Made by a program: the position numbers and the translations under genes. This document shows, one piece after another, positions 17,018 through 25,053 of a DNA stretch of 44,057 nt (positions within the stretch are counted from its first letter, which is position 1; every line of letters begins with the position of its first letter). The notes beneath the pieces were generated by a model. It did not search any database, was not told where the DNA came from, and saw nothing but the letters and a program-made list of their open reading frames with translations. The stretch is from Pseudomonas floridensis (GTDB lineage Bacteria; Pseudomonadota; Gammaproteobacteria; Pseudomonadales; Pseudomonadaceae), in assembly GCF_002087235.1 (NCBI RefSeq), contig NZ_MUIO01000026.1, positions 1 to 44,057 on the forward strand. The letters are read 5' to 3'.

Positions 17018-17515
17018 CTAGCGTTTGCCTTTAACGCAGCCATGTTCGTCGAATGTTACGGTGTTGCTACGGCCCTTCTTCAGGTTGTACACGTAACGCA
17101 GTTCGCCGTTATTGTTTGTGACCTTGTCCGGTCGTCCAAGCAGGCTTTCTACATCGCGTTGTGTCATCCCGGGTGGCGTGCGCTGATTGATGATGGCTCG
17201 TCGGCGCTGGTCGGCGCTTAATCGGTTGCCGCACCCGTCGTCTCGCTGGCCGACAATCACGATTTGTTTATCCGTACCGCCTGCACCTCTCTGGCGCTCT
17301 CTGTCATCTGCCGGAAGCAGCATCGGTCCGTCCGTGCTACCCGGTGGCGCGTTGAATGCTCGCTGTGAACGGCTGCTGTGTCCTTCGGGGCAGCCTAGCG
17401 TGGTGAACGTCACCTTGCCGTTTGCGTCTTCGCAACGTTGCACGGTGTTGGCCTGAGCGATAAAGGGTAGGTAGAGCAGGGCGCTCCATAGCGGAATACA
17501 GATAGTGATGCGCAT
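17018..17515 (-). CDS. DUF4124/BamE-like periplasmic protein
   Basis: About 165 residues with a signal peptide (MRITICIPLW, cleaved after AQA). Next comes a DUF4124-type segment (VQRCEDANGKVTFTTLGCPEG), and the C-terminal GMTQRDVESLLGRPDKV...LRYVYNL is the SmpA/OmlA-type fold that BamE shares. Start 17515 is preferred because AAGGA lies 7 bases upstream; 17545 would add 10 residues before the signal peptide. Probably an exported protein of unknown function; BamE-like folds bind other proteins at the outer membrane, but no lipobox Cys is visible. Confidence 0.75.
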   Translation of the reverse strand: MRITICIPLWSALLYLPFIAQANTVQRCEDANGKVTFTTLGCPEGHSSRSQRAFNAPPGSTDGPMLLPADDRERQRGAGGTDKQIVIVGQRDDGCGNRLSADQRRRAIINQRTPPGMTQRDVESLLGRPDKVTNNNGELRYVYNLKKGRSNTVTFDEHGCVKGKR

Positions 17516-17839
17516 GGTCGGGTCCTTTGCGACGACAGTCGTCACAGCCTAGCGACAGACCCTGGCCTGGGCGAACGTGTTTTATTGGCTGGATGTGACG
17601 TCGAACCGCTGATGGTTAGCGGAACGTTTGAAGTTTACGTCGCAAGCGACTGTTCTAGACTGAATTTCCCGCGTGCGATCCGCTCAAAGCGGTGTATCAT
17701 TGCGCCCGTCAGCCCCGCCGGGGCTTGTGGAATACCTCCATGGACTTACCCAGTAGTTACTCAATAGTTTGTTTCAACAATCATGAATTAACTGATTGAT
17801 CTCCCCGGCGTGCTCCGCTGCTGGGAGTGGAGTTCGCCT

Positions 17840-19282
17840 ATGACCGAAAGAGAAGTTAAAAAAACGCAGGAAAGCTTGCAGGATCGTCTTGCTCAAGTCA
17901 TCGAGCTACTGCAGCGCCAGCGTATTGTTGAGGACCTGACTCATCGCCAGGAAGGTCAGCATCAGGATCGTGTAGAAAACCTGGTTCACCGGCAGAACCT
18001 TGTCGAGCTGCAACGCAAGCTCGACGACCTTCACTCCGCCGACGTCGCCTATATTCTCGAAGCCTTGCCGCTGGAAGACCGCCTCTCCGTATGGCAGTTG
18101 GTCAAGGCAGAGCGTGATGGCGACATCCTTCTGGAAGTTTCGGACTCCGTTCGTGAGACCCTGATCGCCGACATGGACGATCATGAGTTGCTTGCTGCTG
18201 CCCGTGAAATGGACGCCGACGAGCTGGCCGACCTAGCCCCGGAACTGCCTCGCGACGTTGTTCATGAGCTCATGGAAGCGCTGGATTCACAACAGCGCGA
18301 GCGCGTGCGTTCAGCCTTGTCCTACGATGAGGACCAGGTCGGCGCGCTGATGGACTTCGAGATGGTGACGATCCGCGAGGATGTCAGCCTTGAAGTAGTC
18401 TTGCGTTACCTGCGCCGACTCAAAGAATTGCCTGGTCATACCGACAAACTGTTCGTCGTCGACGTGGACGGTGTGCTCAAGGGCGTGCTGCCGATCAAGC
18501 GCCTGCTGGTCAATGATCCTGACAAGCAGGTCGGCGAAGTCATGGCCAATGACCCGGTCAGCTTTCATCCGGAAGACGATGCCTATGAGGCCGCGCAGGC
18601 GTTCGAGCGTTATGACCTGATTTCCACGCCCGTCGTCGACAAGAACGGCAAGCTCATTGGTCGTCTGACCATCGACGAGATGGTCGACTTGATTCGTGAA
18701 GAGAGCGAAAGCGAAGTCCTCAACATGGCGGGTCTGCGCGAGGAGGAGGATATCTTCGCCTCGGTGTGGCGTTCGCTGCGTAACCGTTGGGCCTGGCTGG
18801 CGGTCAACCTGATCACGGCCTTCCTGGCGTCCCGGGTTATCGGCTTGTTTGAAGGTTCGATCGAAAAGCTGGTAGCGCTGGCAGCATTGATGCCGATCGT
18901 GGCTGGCATCGGCGGCAACTCCGGTAACCAGACGATCACCATGATCGTTCGCGCCATGGCGCTGGATCAGGTCAATGTCGGCAATACCTCACGGTTGCTG
19001 CGCAAAGAGCTTGCGGTTGGCTTGATCAACGGCCTGCTTTGGGGCGGGGTAATTGGTGTTGTGGCTTACATGCTCTACGGCAGTTGGTCGCTTGGTGTGG
19101 TAATGACTGCCGCGATGACGCTTAACCTGCTGTTGGCTGCGCTGATGGGCGTGTCCATTCCGATGGCGCTGGCCAAGCTCGGTCGGGATCCTGCCATGGG
19201 GGCCAGCGTCATGATTACGGCGATGACCGACAGTGGTGGCTTCTTTATCTTTCTTGGGCTAGCGACCATCTTTCTGCTTTAA
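17840..19282 (+). CDS. mgtE: Magnesium transporter MgtE
   Basis: A 480-residue MgtE/SLC41-type Mg2+ channel. Visible domains are the cytoplasmic N domain of repeated helices (residues 45-170: LHSADVAYILEALPLEDRLSVW), two CBS domains (about 175-290), a connecting helix, and five membrane helices. The pore signature PIVAGIGGNSGNQTITMIVRAMA is intact, and the C-terminus has MTDSGGFFIFLGLATIFLL. The CBS/N part closes the channel when cytosolic Mg2+ is high. Start 17840 is chosen over 17810 for the nearby GGAG. A hairpin terminator lies 9 bases after the stop. The leader 17546-17839 holds no gene; no Mg2+ riboswitch was recognised. Confidence 0.95.
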   Translation: MTEREVKKTQESLQDRLAQVIELLQRQRIVEDLTHRQEGQHQDRVENLVHRQNLVELQRKLDDLHSADVAYILEALPLEDRLSVWQLVKAERDGDILLEVSDSVRETLIADMDDHELLAAAREMDADELADLAPELPRDVVHELMEALDSQQRERVRSALSYDEDQVGALMDFEMVTIREDVSLEVVLRYLRRLKELPGHTDKLFVVDVDGVLKGVLPIKRLLVNDPDKQVGEVMANDPVSFHPEDDAYEAAQAFERYDLISTPVVDKNGKLIGRLTIDEMVDLIREESESEVLNMAGLREEEDIFASVWRSLRNRWAWLAVNLITAFLASRVIGLFEGSIEKLVALAALMPIVAGIGGNSGNQTITMIVRAMALDQVNVGNTSRLLRKELAVGLINGLLWGGVIGVVAYMLYGSWSLGVVMTAAMTLNLLLAALMGVSIPMALAKLGRDPAMGASVMITAMTDSGGFFIFLGLATIFLL

Positions 19283-19290
19283 AACGCAGC

Positions 19291-19325
19291 CACAAAAAAA
19301 CCGCCATTCAGGCGGTTTTTTGTGG
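19291..19325. terminator. Terminator after mgtE
   Basis: CACAAAAAAACCGCC-ATTCA-GGCGGTTTTTTGTG, a long perfect stem with A and T tracts on both sides, so it can work on both strands. It begins 9 bases after the mgtE stop. Confidence 0.92.
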
Positions 19326-19353
19326 TTGTTGTAGTGATGCTTCCTACAACAAC
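19325..19353. repeat. 10-bp inverted repeat between mgtE and amrZ
   Basis: GTTGTTGTAG at 19325-19334 and CTACAACAAC at 19344-19353 form a perfect stem with a 9-base loop. It lies between two clear terminators and has no T tract of its own. Function unknown; it could belong to the mgtE 3' region. Confidence 0.5.
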
Positions 19354-19372
19354 TAAAGGCAGTTCTTAGAGT

Positions 19373-19398
19373 AAAAAAGGCCAGCTTGCGCTGGCCTT
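19373..19398 (-). terminator. Terminator of amrZ
   Basis: On the minus strand AAGGCCAGC-GCAA-GCTGGCCTT followed by TTTTAC. A perfect 9-bp stem with a UNCG-like tetraloop class (GCAA, a GNRA loop), 30 bases after the amrZ stop. Confidence 0.9.
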
Positions 19399-19427
19399 GA
19401 ACTCTTTGCTGCCGTCACGGTGCTTAC

Positions 19428-19742
19428 TTAAGCAAGTTCCGTGTCTTGAGCGATCAGCGACACCAAGGCATTTTGCTGCCTGTGTGAAAGCTGACGGAAA
19501 CGTTGCAGCAATTCACGCTCGTGCAGAGACAGCTCAGGACTGTCAAGACGCAGGCTTGGCTCATCGCCAAGAGCGCCTTCCTGAATCAGACTTTGCTCGA
19601 GACGAGCAATGATTTCCGAATTCATGCTGCGGTGATGATTCTTGGCTACCTCGTGCACGCGATCACGCATGCCGTCTGGTAGGCGAACAACGAACTTGTC
19701 AGCCGTGCGGCTGGAATAAGTAGCCTGTTTCATAGGGCTCAT
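19428..19742 (-). CDS. amrZ: Ribbon-helix-helix regulator AmrZ/AlgZ
   Basis: A 104-residue Arc-family transcription factor. The N-terminal beta strand [15 protein letters not shown] and the helix [20 protein letters not shown] form the ribbon-helix-helix DNA-binding part. The C-terminal half ([28 protein letters not shown]) is the oligomerisation region typical of Pseudomonas AmrZ. It controls alginate, motility, twitching and c-di-GMP genes and represses its own promoter. The start is uncertain: ATG at 19742 (SPMKQAT) or 19733; neither has a clear Shine-Dalgarno. The neighbour mgtE agrees with the arrangement I recall for P. syringae. Confidence 0.9.
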   Translation of the reverse strand: MSPMKQATYSSRTADKFVVRLPDGMRDRVHEVAKNHHRSMNSEIIARLEQSLIQEGALGDEPSLRLDSPELSLHERELLQRFRQLSHRQQNALVSLIAQDTELA

Positions 19743-19749
19743 ATATTTA

Positions 19750-20215
19750 ACCGGTTAGTTCAGGGGAAGCGGTTCTAGCAAGTGGCCGCAAGATTGTGAT
19801 CATGGGACAGTCATTTTGGCCAAATGTTCCACCGCGTTGTCGAAAGGGGCTGCATCATCCCCTATTACGTCGAATCCTTGGCGTCAATTCTGTGACAAAT
19901 ATTGACTCAGATAAAGGCGTTTAGCCAGCACCAATCATCAGAATTGCGAGCTGATGTGTAAAAACAATCACAACCGCTCAGCTGATAGCAAGATCCCCGC
20001 CTGACTACTTTTTGCCATGATGGCTATCTGTCTTCAGCGTAGAAGGTAAATGATTGAAATACGAGTGCGTGCCGACAAACGCGAGGCCTGGCAGACGGAG
20101 AGAAGGGGAGTGAGGAGCGCCGACAGCGGGGAAGCCCGGCGGGCCGATGATCCAGTCAGAGGCAGGTTGAGCCTTTTCCGACCAGTACAGCCATCAGCAG
20201 CTTGGAGATTTCAGA
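19750..20215. other. Intergenic region upstream of amrZ, no gene seen
   Basis: About 470 bases with no convincing coding sequence. One open frame at 20050-20241 has a composition unlike a protein (very Arg-rich, no family) and is not called. The part next to amrZ should hold its promoter and autoregulatory sites; a TTTGGCCAAAATG stretch on the minus strand near 19815 is a weak candidate only. Confidence 0.5.
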
Positions 20216-20401
20216 TCAGCGAAGAACCGGATCGAATTTGAAGCGACGGCCAACTACCAGAGCAACGACGAACAGGCTGGCAAATATACCGGCACCAATT
20301 TTTGCTGCCGTACTCAGCGCCTGAGCATGGGCTGGGAGAAGAAGATCAACGGCAACCGCCATAAGTGCCAGGATCATGAAGGACAAAGCGGATTTCGACA
20401 T
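20216..20401 (-). CDS. Small membrane protein, PA3371 family
   Basis: A 61-residue protein with two hydrophobic segments (LSFMILALMAVAVDLLLP and IGAGIFASLFVVALVVG) and a basic C-terminus ending GRRFKFDPVLR. The layout and ending match the PA3371 family of small Pseudomonas proteins, which I recall from P. aeruginosa. Function unknown; likely in the inner membrane. GAGAG lies about 7 bases before the ATG. It follows the next gene upstream by 38 bases on the same strand, so both are probably one transcript. Confidence 0.7.
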   Translation of the reverse strand: MSKSALSFMILALMAVAVDLLLPAHAQALSTAAKIGAGIFASLFVVALVVGRRFKFDPVLR

Positions 20402-20439
20402 GGCTACTCTCTCGTGAAGGTGGGCTATGTGTAACGGTC

Positions 20440-20676
20440 TCAGAAAATCCAGCGCTGCTCGGCACGAGGTGCCTGCAGATTTTCCTCAGCGTCGTTGGTC
20501 AGCATAGCTGCATTGGCGCTTTTGCCAGTCATCACGGCAAGCTGTGGAGCCTGACTGAGGCGGATCTCGTGCTGTTGCACATTGATCTGATCATTCTTGA
20601 GGCCCGTGTCCTGAAAATGAAATGCAATGAGAGCTACCAGAGCTGCTGCGTTCAACACTGAGAGAGTCATGTTCAT
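20440..20676 (-). CDS. Small hypothetical protein with N-terminal membrane helix
   Basis: A 78-residue protein with a single N-terminal hydrophobic helix (LSVLNAAALVALIAFHF) that may be a signal anchor, followed by a polar region rich in Gln, Asn and Ala (QAPQLAVMTGKSANAAMLTNDAEENLQAPRAE is split here across domains only by composition). No family recognised. The start may be Met1 or Met3. Position just upstream of the PA3371-like gene suggests a small stress-responsive operon, an inference only. Confidence 0.55.
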   Translation of the reverse strand: MNMTLSVLNAAALVALIAFHFQDTGLKNDQINVQQHEIRLSQAPQLAVMTGKSANAAMLTNDAEENLQAPRAEQRWIF

Positions 20677-20919
20677 TTTTCAGTACCTGTGCCCGGACAT
20701 CATAAGGGAGGGGTGGTTCGCTGATACTGATAATGCAGTCTGCATGCCAACTGAAAATGTTAAAAAAATCATTTAAAAACAATGGCTTACATAATGATAA
20801 AAATGTCCCTCTCTTGCGTTTTGCAATGATGGCTTTTTGGGGTAATGCAATTTGCATGATCGGCTGAAAGTGGCCGCTGCCCGCGGATAGAGACTACGTG
20901 CCTGGCGGACAATGACGAC
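20677..20919. other. Gap upstream of the small-protein operon, AT-richer
   Basis: No gene supported. This stretch, in particular 20740-20820, is richer in A and T than the neighbours and should hold the minus-strand promoter of the two small genes. The rest leads into the tRNA-Arg(CCT) promoter. Confidence 0.4.
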
Positions 20920-20948
20920 ATGACAAAACCGCTCTGGATCGTTAAGAT
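20920..20948 (+). promoter_or_regulatory. Probable tRNA-Arg(CCT) promoter
   Basis: ATGACA at 20920-20925 and TAAGAT at 20943-20948 with 17 bases between, 43 bases upstream of the tRNA. Both hexamers differ from consensus by one or two bases. Confidence 0.55.
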
Positions 20949-20991
20949 GCTCGCCGTCCTCGCTGGCACCGATCGGTGTGTCGGCATCAGT

Positions 20992-21068
20992 GTCTCAGTA
21001 GCTCAATTGGATAGAGCATCCCCCTCCTAAGGGGAAGGTTGGCAGTTCGAACCTGCCCTGGGACACCA
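20992..21068 (+). tRNA. tRNA-Arg(CCT)
   Basis: A 77-base tRNA. Acceptor GTCTCAG pairs with CTGGGAC (one U-G), the CCA is encoded, and the loop CTCCTAA in the stem TCCCC/GGGGA gives anticodon CCT at 21026-21028. It reads the rare codon AGG. This tRNA is a common integration site for mobile elements in Pseudomonas, and an eroded accessory region begins directly after it. Confidence 0.95.
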
Positions 21069-21349
21069 TATTTGGCTAGACTTTGCGATTTGGCGATCCA
21101 ATTTTCAGTACGGTTAGTCACTACTTCGGTCACTACTTCTTTCTCATCGTTTCAGGTGTCTTCAGGTCCTCGATTGCTGCCGGGCATTCAATCGAACGTA
21201 GATAGGCAAACTCTTAAGTCTTGGGTGGGGTCCACCTCCAGCGGTGACACAAGATACCTGCTTGCAGATCTAGGAGAACCCTTCATCACCGAAGTCATCA
21301 TGCAGCGGCAAGCTACCAAATCTGCCATCTGAATCTCTAAAATGGGCGC
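21069..21349. other. Unassigned junction after tRNA-Arg(CCT)
   Basis: No recognised gene. A near-perfect tandem repeat of GTCACTACTTC (11 bases, at about 21116 and 21128) is present. One open frame here starts inside the tRNA and is not called. The region could be a scar of an integrated element, but no integrase remnant is recognisable. Confidence 0.4.
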
Positions 21350-21880
21350 CTAGGTTTTCTCCCAGCAAATCCACACGATTAGCAAAGCCACACTGCTCAG
21401 CGCTGTCATCATCCACATTGCCATCCGCCAATCGGCGGCGTCTGCGATGAGTTTGCCAACTGGGACGCCTACGACCGATGCGATCGAGATTCCTACCAAG
21501 ACTCTACCTATCGCCACGCTTTCATTGCGGCCTTGCGACAATGACTTCGCGGCCAGAGAGGCGTTTGTCCAGAAAACAGCAACACCAATTCCTCCTGGTA
21601 CGCGACCAATGAGGATGATGTAGTAGCCGCTAAAGACTGCGGAAATCCCATTCCCGAGAACAAGTGCCACGCACGCGGCGATGAGAAGGTATCGTTTGGA
21701 GGCTCGGTGTGCTAGAACACCAATGATTGGCGCGCTGATGCCCATGCCTAAAGCAAAAGCTGTCACCAGCCCACTCGCCGCGTCAATAGTGATGGCCAGC
21801 GATGTTGCAATTTCAGGTAGTAAACCTGCGACGATAAATTCAGAGGAGAGCATTACAAATGCAGTGAAGGTCAGCGCATA
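21350..21880 (-). pseudogene. MFS transporter, truncated remnant
   Basis: Homology to the N-terminal half of a drug/arabinose efflux MFS transporter. Reading from about 21880, RVYALTFTAFVM leads into SSEFIVAGLLPEIATSL (helix 1) and GLVTAFALGMGISAPIIG; helices 2-5 follow, then the frame stops at WICWEKT after about 170 residues where an intact family member would have some 390. No normal start codon precedes the conserved INPRVYA segment: the codon at the expected Met position is ATC, and a TGA lies further upstream. The first ATG (21853) falls inside helix 1. So both ends look damaged. It is unlikely to make a working transporter. Confidence 0.7.
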
Positions 21881-22054
21881 GACCCTTGGGTTGATCGTGC
21901 TGCGGTCCTGGTGTCATCGGAAAAACCATCCTCTGAGTTCAGTGGACACGGCCTGCCAAGAAGGGGCGTTTGGTGAAATTTTCTCGGGGTGGGCAGGGCG
22001 CTTACTCAGGCTCTCTGAATAGCCTGATGAAGCGTTTATAGAAGCAGGATGAGC

Positions 22055-22086
22055 AAAACCGCGACAGCCACAAAGCTATCGCGGTT
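22055..22086 (-). terminator. Terminator of the esterase gene
   Basis: On the minus strand AACCGCGATAG and CTGTCGCGGTT (plus positions 22076-22086 and 22057-22067) pair with one mismatch around an 8-base loop, followed by TTGCTC. It lies 10 bases after the hydrolase stop. Confidence 0.7.
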
Positions 22087-22096
22087 GTTCTGCGTT

Positions 22097-23023
22097 TTAG
22101 CAGTTAGCGTCGGCCAAGCCAGCCTCGATGAAGCGAACGGAACTCACCATAGCCTGCTGACCTTCTGGCAGCATGGTGGCGTAGAAATGCCAGGCGTGGA
22201 ACATCGCAGGCCATACTTCCAGGTTCACGCGAACTCGGTTATCAGCCAGGTGAGTTGCAAGGCGCATTGCATCACTCAACATCAGCTCGTTCTCGCCGAT
22301 CTGCACCAAGATTGGTGGAAGACCGGTGACGTCCGCAAACACAGGTGAGGCCAGAGGATGATTGGCCAATGTGTCGCCTAGGAATGCTCTGGCGAGGATG
22401 TCCAAGACAGGCTTGGAGTTCAGAGGATCCAGACCTTCACGGTTGCTCATGGAAGCGCCGGTGTGTTCAAGGTTCGCCCATGGTGAGATGGAGGAGCCAA
22501 CCGCAGGCAATGGAAGCCCTTTCGATTTAGCTGCGACCATGATGCTGACAACCATTGCGCCGCCAGCCGACTCGCCAGAGAACGCAATTTTATTAGCCGG
22601 AATTTTCTGCTCAAGCAACCATTCGTAAGCGCGCAATGTGTCGTCAATAGATGCTGGAAACTTGTGCTCAGGAGCGAGGCGGTAGTCCGGCATGTACACA
22701 CGAGCACCGAGCATTTTCGCGTAGTTGCCGCCTATACCGTGGTAGCCGTCTGAACGTCCTACAATGTAGGCGCCGCCGTGGATGTACATCACGACCGCGT
22801 CGGTTTTGATCTCGTCCGGAGTAACCAGAGTGCCGGGTACGCCACCCATGTCGACTGCTTCGAATTTAACGCCAGCTGGCGCTGGATTTTGCGCGAGCAT
22901 TTTTGCGTAAGAGTCGCGGATGTCGCTCATTTTTGTGGTGGTATCGATTCCCTTAAGAACGGGTACCAGATCGCTGAGGCTGTTGGCCCAGGTTTGGACG
23001 GCTGCTTGGACTTTAGTATTCAT
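22097..23023 (-). CDS. HSL-family alpha/beta-hydrolase (esterase)
   Basis: A 308-residue esterase of the hormone-sensitive-lipase family. The oxyanion-hole HGG lies at residues 82-84 (MYIHGGAYIVG), the nucleophile Ser152 is in GESAGG, the acid is probably Glu246 in GENELML and His276 in MFHAWHF. The PDYRLAPEHKFPA segment is diagnostic. Glu in place of the usual Asp acid is seen in some members. No signal peptide, so likely cytoplasmic, acting on short acyl esters or acylated small molecules. Divergent from a LysR regulator gene 121 bases away that probably controls it. Confidence 0.88.
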   Translation of the reverse strand: MNTKVQAAVQTWANSLSDLVPVLKGIDTTTKMSDIRDSYAKMLAQNPAPAGVKFEAVDMGGVPGTLVTPDEIKTDAVVMYIHGGAYIVGRSDGYHGIGGNYAKMLGARVYMPDYRLAPEHKFPASIDDTLRAYEWLLEQKIPANKIAFSGESAGGAMVVSIMVAAKSKGLPLPAVGSSISPWANLEHTGASMSNREGLDPLNSKPVLDILARAFLGDTLANHPLASPVFADVTGLPPILVQIGENELMLSDAMRLATHLADNRVRVNLEVWPAMFHAWHFYATMLPEGQQAMVSSVRFIEAGLADANC

Positions 23024-23050
23024 AATGACCTCAATTGATCGCTGGGAGTG

Positions 23051-23100
23051 GATTAGCTAATCGAGATACTATGCTTGGTATTGGGGAATAGGGTTCCCCA
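23051..23100. promoter_or_regulatory. Candidate operators in the esterase/lysR divergent promoter
   Basis: Two palindromes lie between the divergent genes: the perfect 12-mer GATTAGCTAATC at 23051-23062, and TGGGGAA/TTCCCCA at 23082-23100 with a 5-base centre. LysR proteins bind such dyads near divergent promoters. The palindromes are seen; binding is inferred. Confidence 0.5.
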
Positions 23101-23144
23101 TAACAGGTGCTAAACCGCCCGAACGTCGAGACCTCTGAGGCCGT

Positions 23145-24080
23145 ATGGAACTCCATAACCTGAATGATATCGCCGCGTTTGTAAGCTCGGTAAACGCTGG
23201 AAGCTTCACTGCGGCGGCAAAACAGCTTGGCCTTACGCGCTCTGCAGTGGGGAAGTCGATAGTCAGGCTCGAGGCTCGTTTACAGGTACGTTTACTGAAT
23301 CGCACTACGCGCAGTTTAAGCATGACGGATGACGGCCAGGTTCTGTATGAGCGTTGCGTGGGCGTTCTTCAGGATCTGGACGACGTGGAAGACGCCTTGG
23401 CGTTTCGCCGATCGACTCCTAGTGGACGGCTGCGGATGAGTCTGCCGGTTGCGTTGGGCAGGCTTCATGTCCTTCAGCACATTGAGTGCTGTCTTAAGGA
23501 TTGGCCCCCCTTGAGCGTGGATATCACCTTTTCTGACAGGCTGGTCGATCTGATCGATGAGGGATTCGATTTGGCCATACGCATCGGGCCACCGAAGGAA
23601 GATTCTCGGTTGTTAACGCGCACTGTGGCCTACCAACAAATGATTACCTGCGCTTCCCCCAAATATTTGGCTGAGCATGCCGAGCCTAAAACGCCGGAGG
23701 ATTTATCCGAGCACCAGTGCCTGCATTTCGTGAGCGGTGGGAGGTTGCTTCCTTGGAATTTTCGCGTGAATAGTAGCTCTGTGTCCGTTACTCATGGTGG
23801 AAGGCTACAGATGGACAGTGCCGAGTCATTGCACCAGTCAGTTGTCGCTGGCTTGGGTATCGCGACGCTGCCTTCCTACGTGGTTAACGACGACTTGCGC
23901 AGCGGCAAGCTCGTTCAACTGCTCGCGGAGTACGCAGAGGCAGCGGAGCCTATTCGCGTGATCTACCCCAGTAAACGTCACCTCTCTCCCAAAATTCGAC
24001 TCTTCATCGATAAGCTCGTAGAGGCTTGGTCGCCTTGTCCGCCGTGGGAACAGTCGACGGAAGGTCTTCACTCTGCCTAG
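23145..24080 (+). CDS. LysR-family transcriptional regulator
   Basis: A 311-residue LysR regulator. The N-terminal winged helix (residues 1-60: LNDIAAFVSSVNAGSFTAAAKQL, then SRSAVGKSIVRLEARL and LNRTTRSLSMTDDG) binds DNA, and the rest is the effector-binding domain (DLVDLIDEGFDLAIRIG is typical of the CrgA/YhjC-like group). It is transcribed away from the esterase gene, so it is the likely activator of that gene and repressor of itself. The ligand is unknown. Confidence 0.88.
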   Translation: MELHNLNDIAAFVSSVNAGSFTAAAKQLGLTRSAVGKSIVRLEARLQVRLLNRTTRSLSMTDDGQVLYERCVGVLQDLDDVEDALAFRRSTPSGRLRMSLPVALGRLHVLQHIECCLKDWPPLSVDITFSDRLVDLIDEGFDLAIRIGPPKEDSRLLTRTVAYQQMITCASPKYLAEHAEPKTPEDLSEHQCLHFVSGGRLLPWNFRVNSSSVSVTHGGRLQMDSAESLHQSVVAGLGIATLPSYVVNDDLRSGKLVQLLAEYAEAAEPIRVIYPSKRHLSPKIRLFIDKLVEAWSPCPPWEQSTEGLHSA

Positions 24081-24136
24081 CCGTCAGCGGCAAATCGGAG
24101 CGCCATGTCATCCGCCGCAACACCAGCCATACACCC

Positions 24137-24799
24137 TCAAAACTCAAGCACTAACGGCCTTACTCTCCATGCGGCGTCGTCTGAATACATGGACAGAACG
24201 TAGCCGGAGCAGTTGGGCACGTGGTGGGTGATCTCGTATTCACGCCAGTCGGCCATGGCGCTTGCGTCGATGATCAGTGGATTGCGTTCGATCAGCCAGG
24301 CCACGGCGTTGATGAACTGCCCGTGCGAAAACGCGGCAATGTTTTGAGCGGGATGCTTTGCAAGCTCGTTGAGAAAGCGTTGGGCTCTGAATATGAAGTC
24401 GTGGAATGACTCGGCGCCTGTGCCGTCCGTGAACGTGGGATCTGACCTGGCCCAGTAGGCTTCTACCCAGCCTCGTCTTTGGCTAACGGTCGTATTGGCA
24501 CACCGTGTGGGTTCAAGGTAGGTGAATTCATGAATGGGCCAGGTTTCGAACGGTACGGTAGAAAAGGCGGCTACGGTGGTCATCGCGGTCGCTTGCGCTC
24601 GCGAGAACGGTGAGGCGACCAGCAGATCAGGTGCGTGGACGAATGAAGTGGCGACTGACTGTGCTTGTTCGACACCTTTCGATGTGAGGGGAATGGTCGC
24701 GTGATCCAGACTCGGTTTACCGGCGTTGGCCGCACTTTCTCCATGCCGGATTAGCGTGACCCGCTTCATTGAACAGATACTCGGACAGCGGACATTCAT
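24137..24799 (-). CDS. Histidine phosphatase family protein
   Basis: About 210-220 residues of the branch-1 histidine phosphatase fold. The catalytic RHG is in VTLIRHGESAANAG, a second conserved Arg is in SPFSRAQAT, and the second active-site His is in AFSHGQFINAV. Members include phosphoglycerate mutases and small-molecule phosphatases; the substrate cannot be told from sequence. The start may be 24799 or the in-frame ATG at 24769 (MKRVTLIRHGE); the latter fits the family better, but neither has a strong Shine-Dalgarno. Confidence 0.82.
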   Translation of the reverse strand: MNVRCPSICSMKRVTLIRHGESAANAGKPSLDHATIPLTSKGVEQAQSVATSFVHAPDLLVASPFSRAQATAMTTVAAFSTVPFETWPIHEFTYLEPTRCANTTVSQRRGWVEAYWARSDPTFTDGTGAESFHDFIFRAQRFLNELAKHPAQNIAAFSHGQFINAVAWLIERNPLIIDASAMADWREYEITHHVPNCSGYVLSMYSDDAAWRVRPLVLEF

Positions 24800-25053
24800 T
24801 TTCCCCGATTGGTGGCGTCGTCGTTTTTCACCGCTCGTATGACGGGATGCCAGGCCCCTTGTCAGACTCCATCAACGCATGTAAGTAATGTCCGGCCAAC
24901 CCCGAAGTTACAATGAACGGTCAAGAGGAAGCGCTATCGGCGTCCATAAGACATAAGAAACATCGCACAAAGACAGTAAGGCTCACCAACAATGAGAGCC
25001 AAGTCGATCCAGGCAATAACGACCCCAACCGCGTACCTTTCTCGGAGAGAACA

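Noticed and set aside
20050..20241. 63-codon open frame upstream of the PA3371-like gene
   Set aside because: Arg/Glu-rich composition without family likeness and no clear ribosome-binding site.
21039..21332. Open frame of 97 codons beginning inside tRNA-Arg(CCT)
   Set aside because: It starts in a tRNA and has no recognised domain; I did not see integrase motifs.
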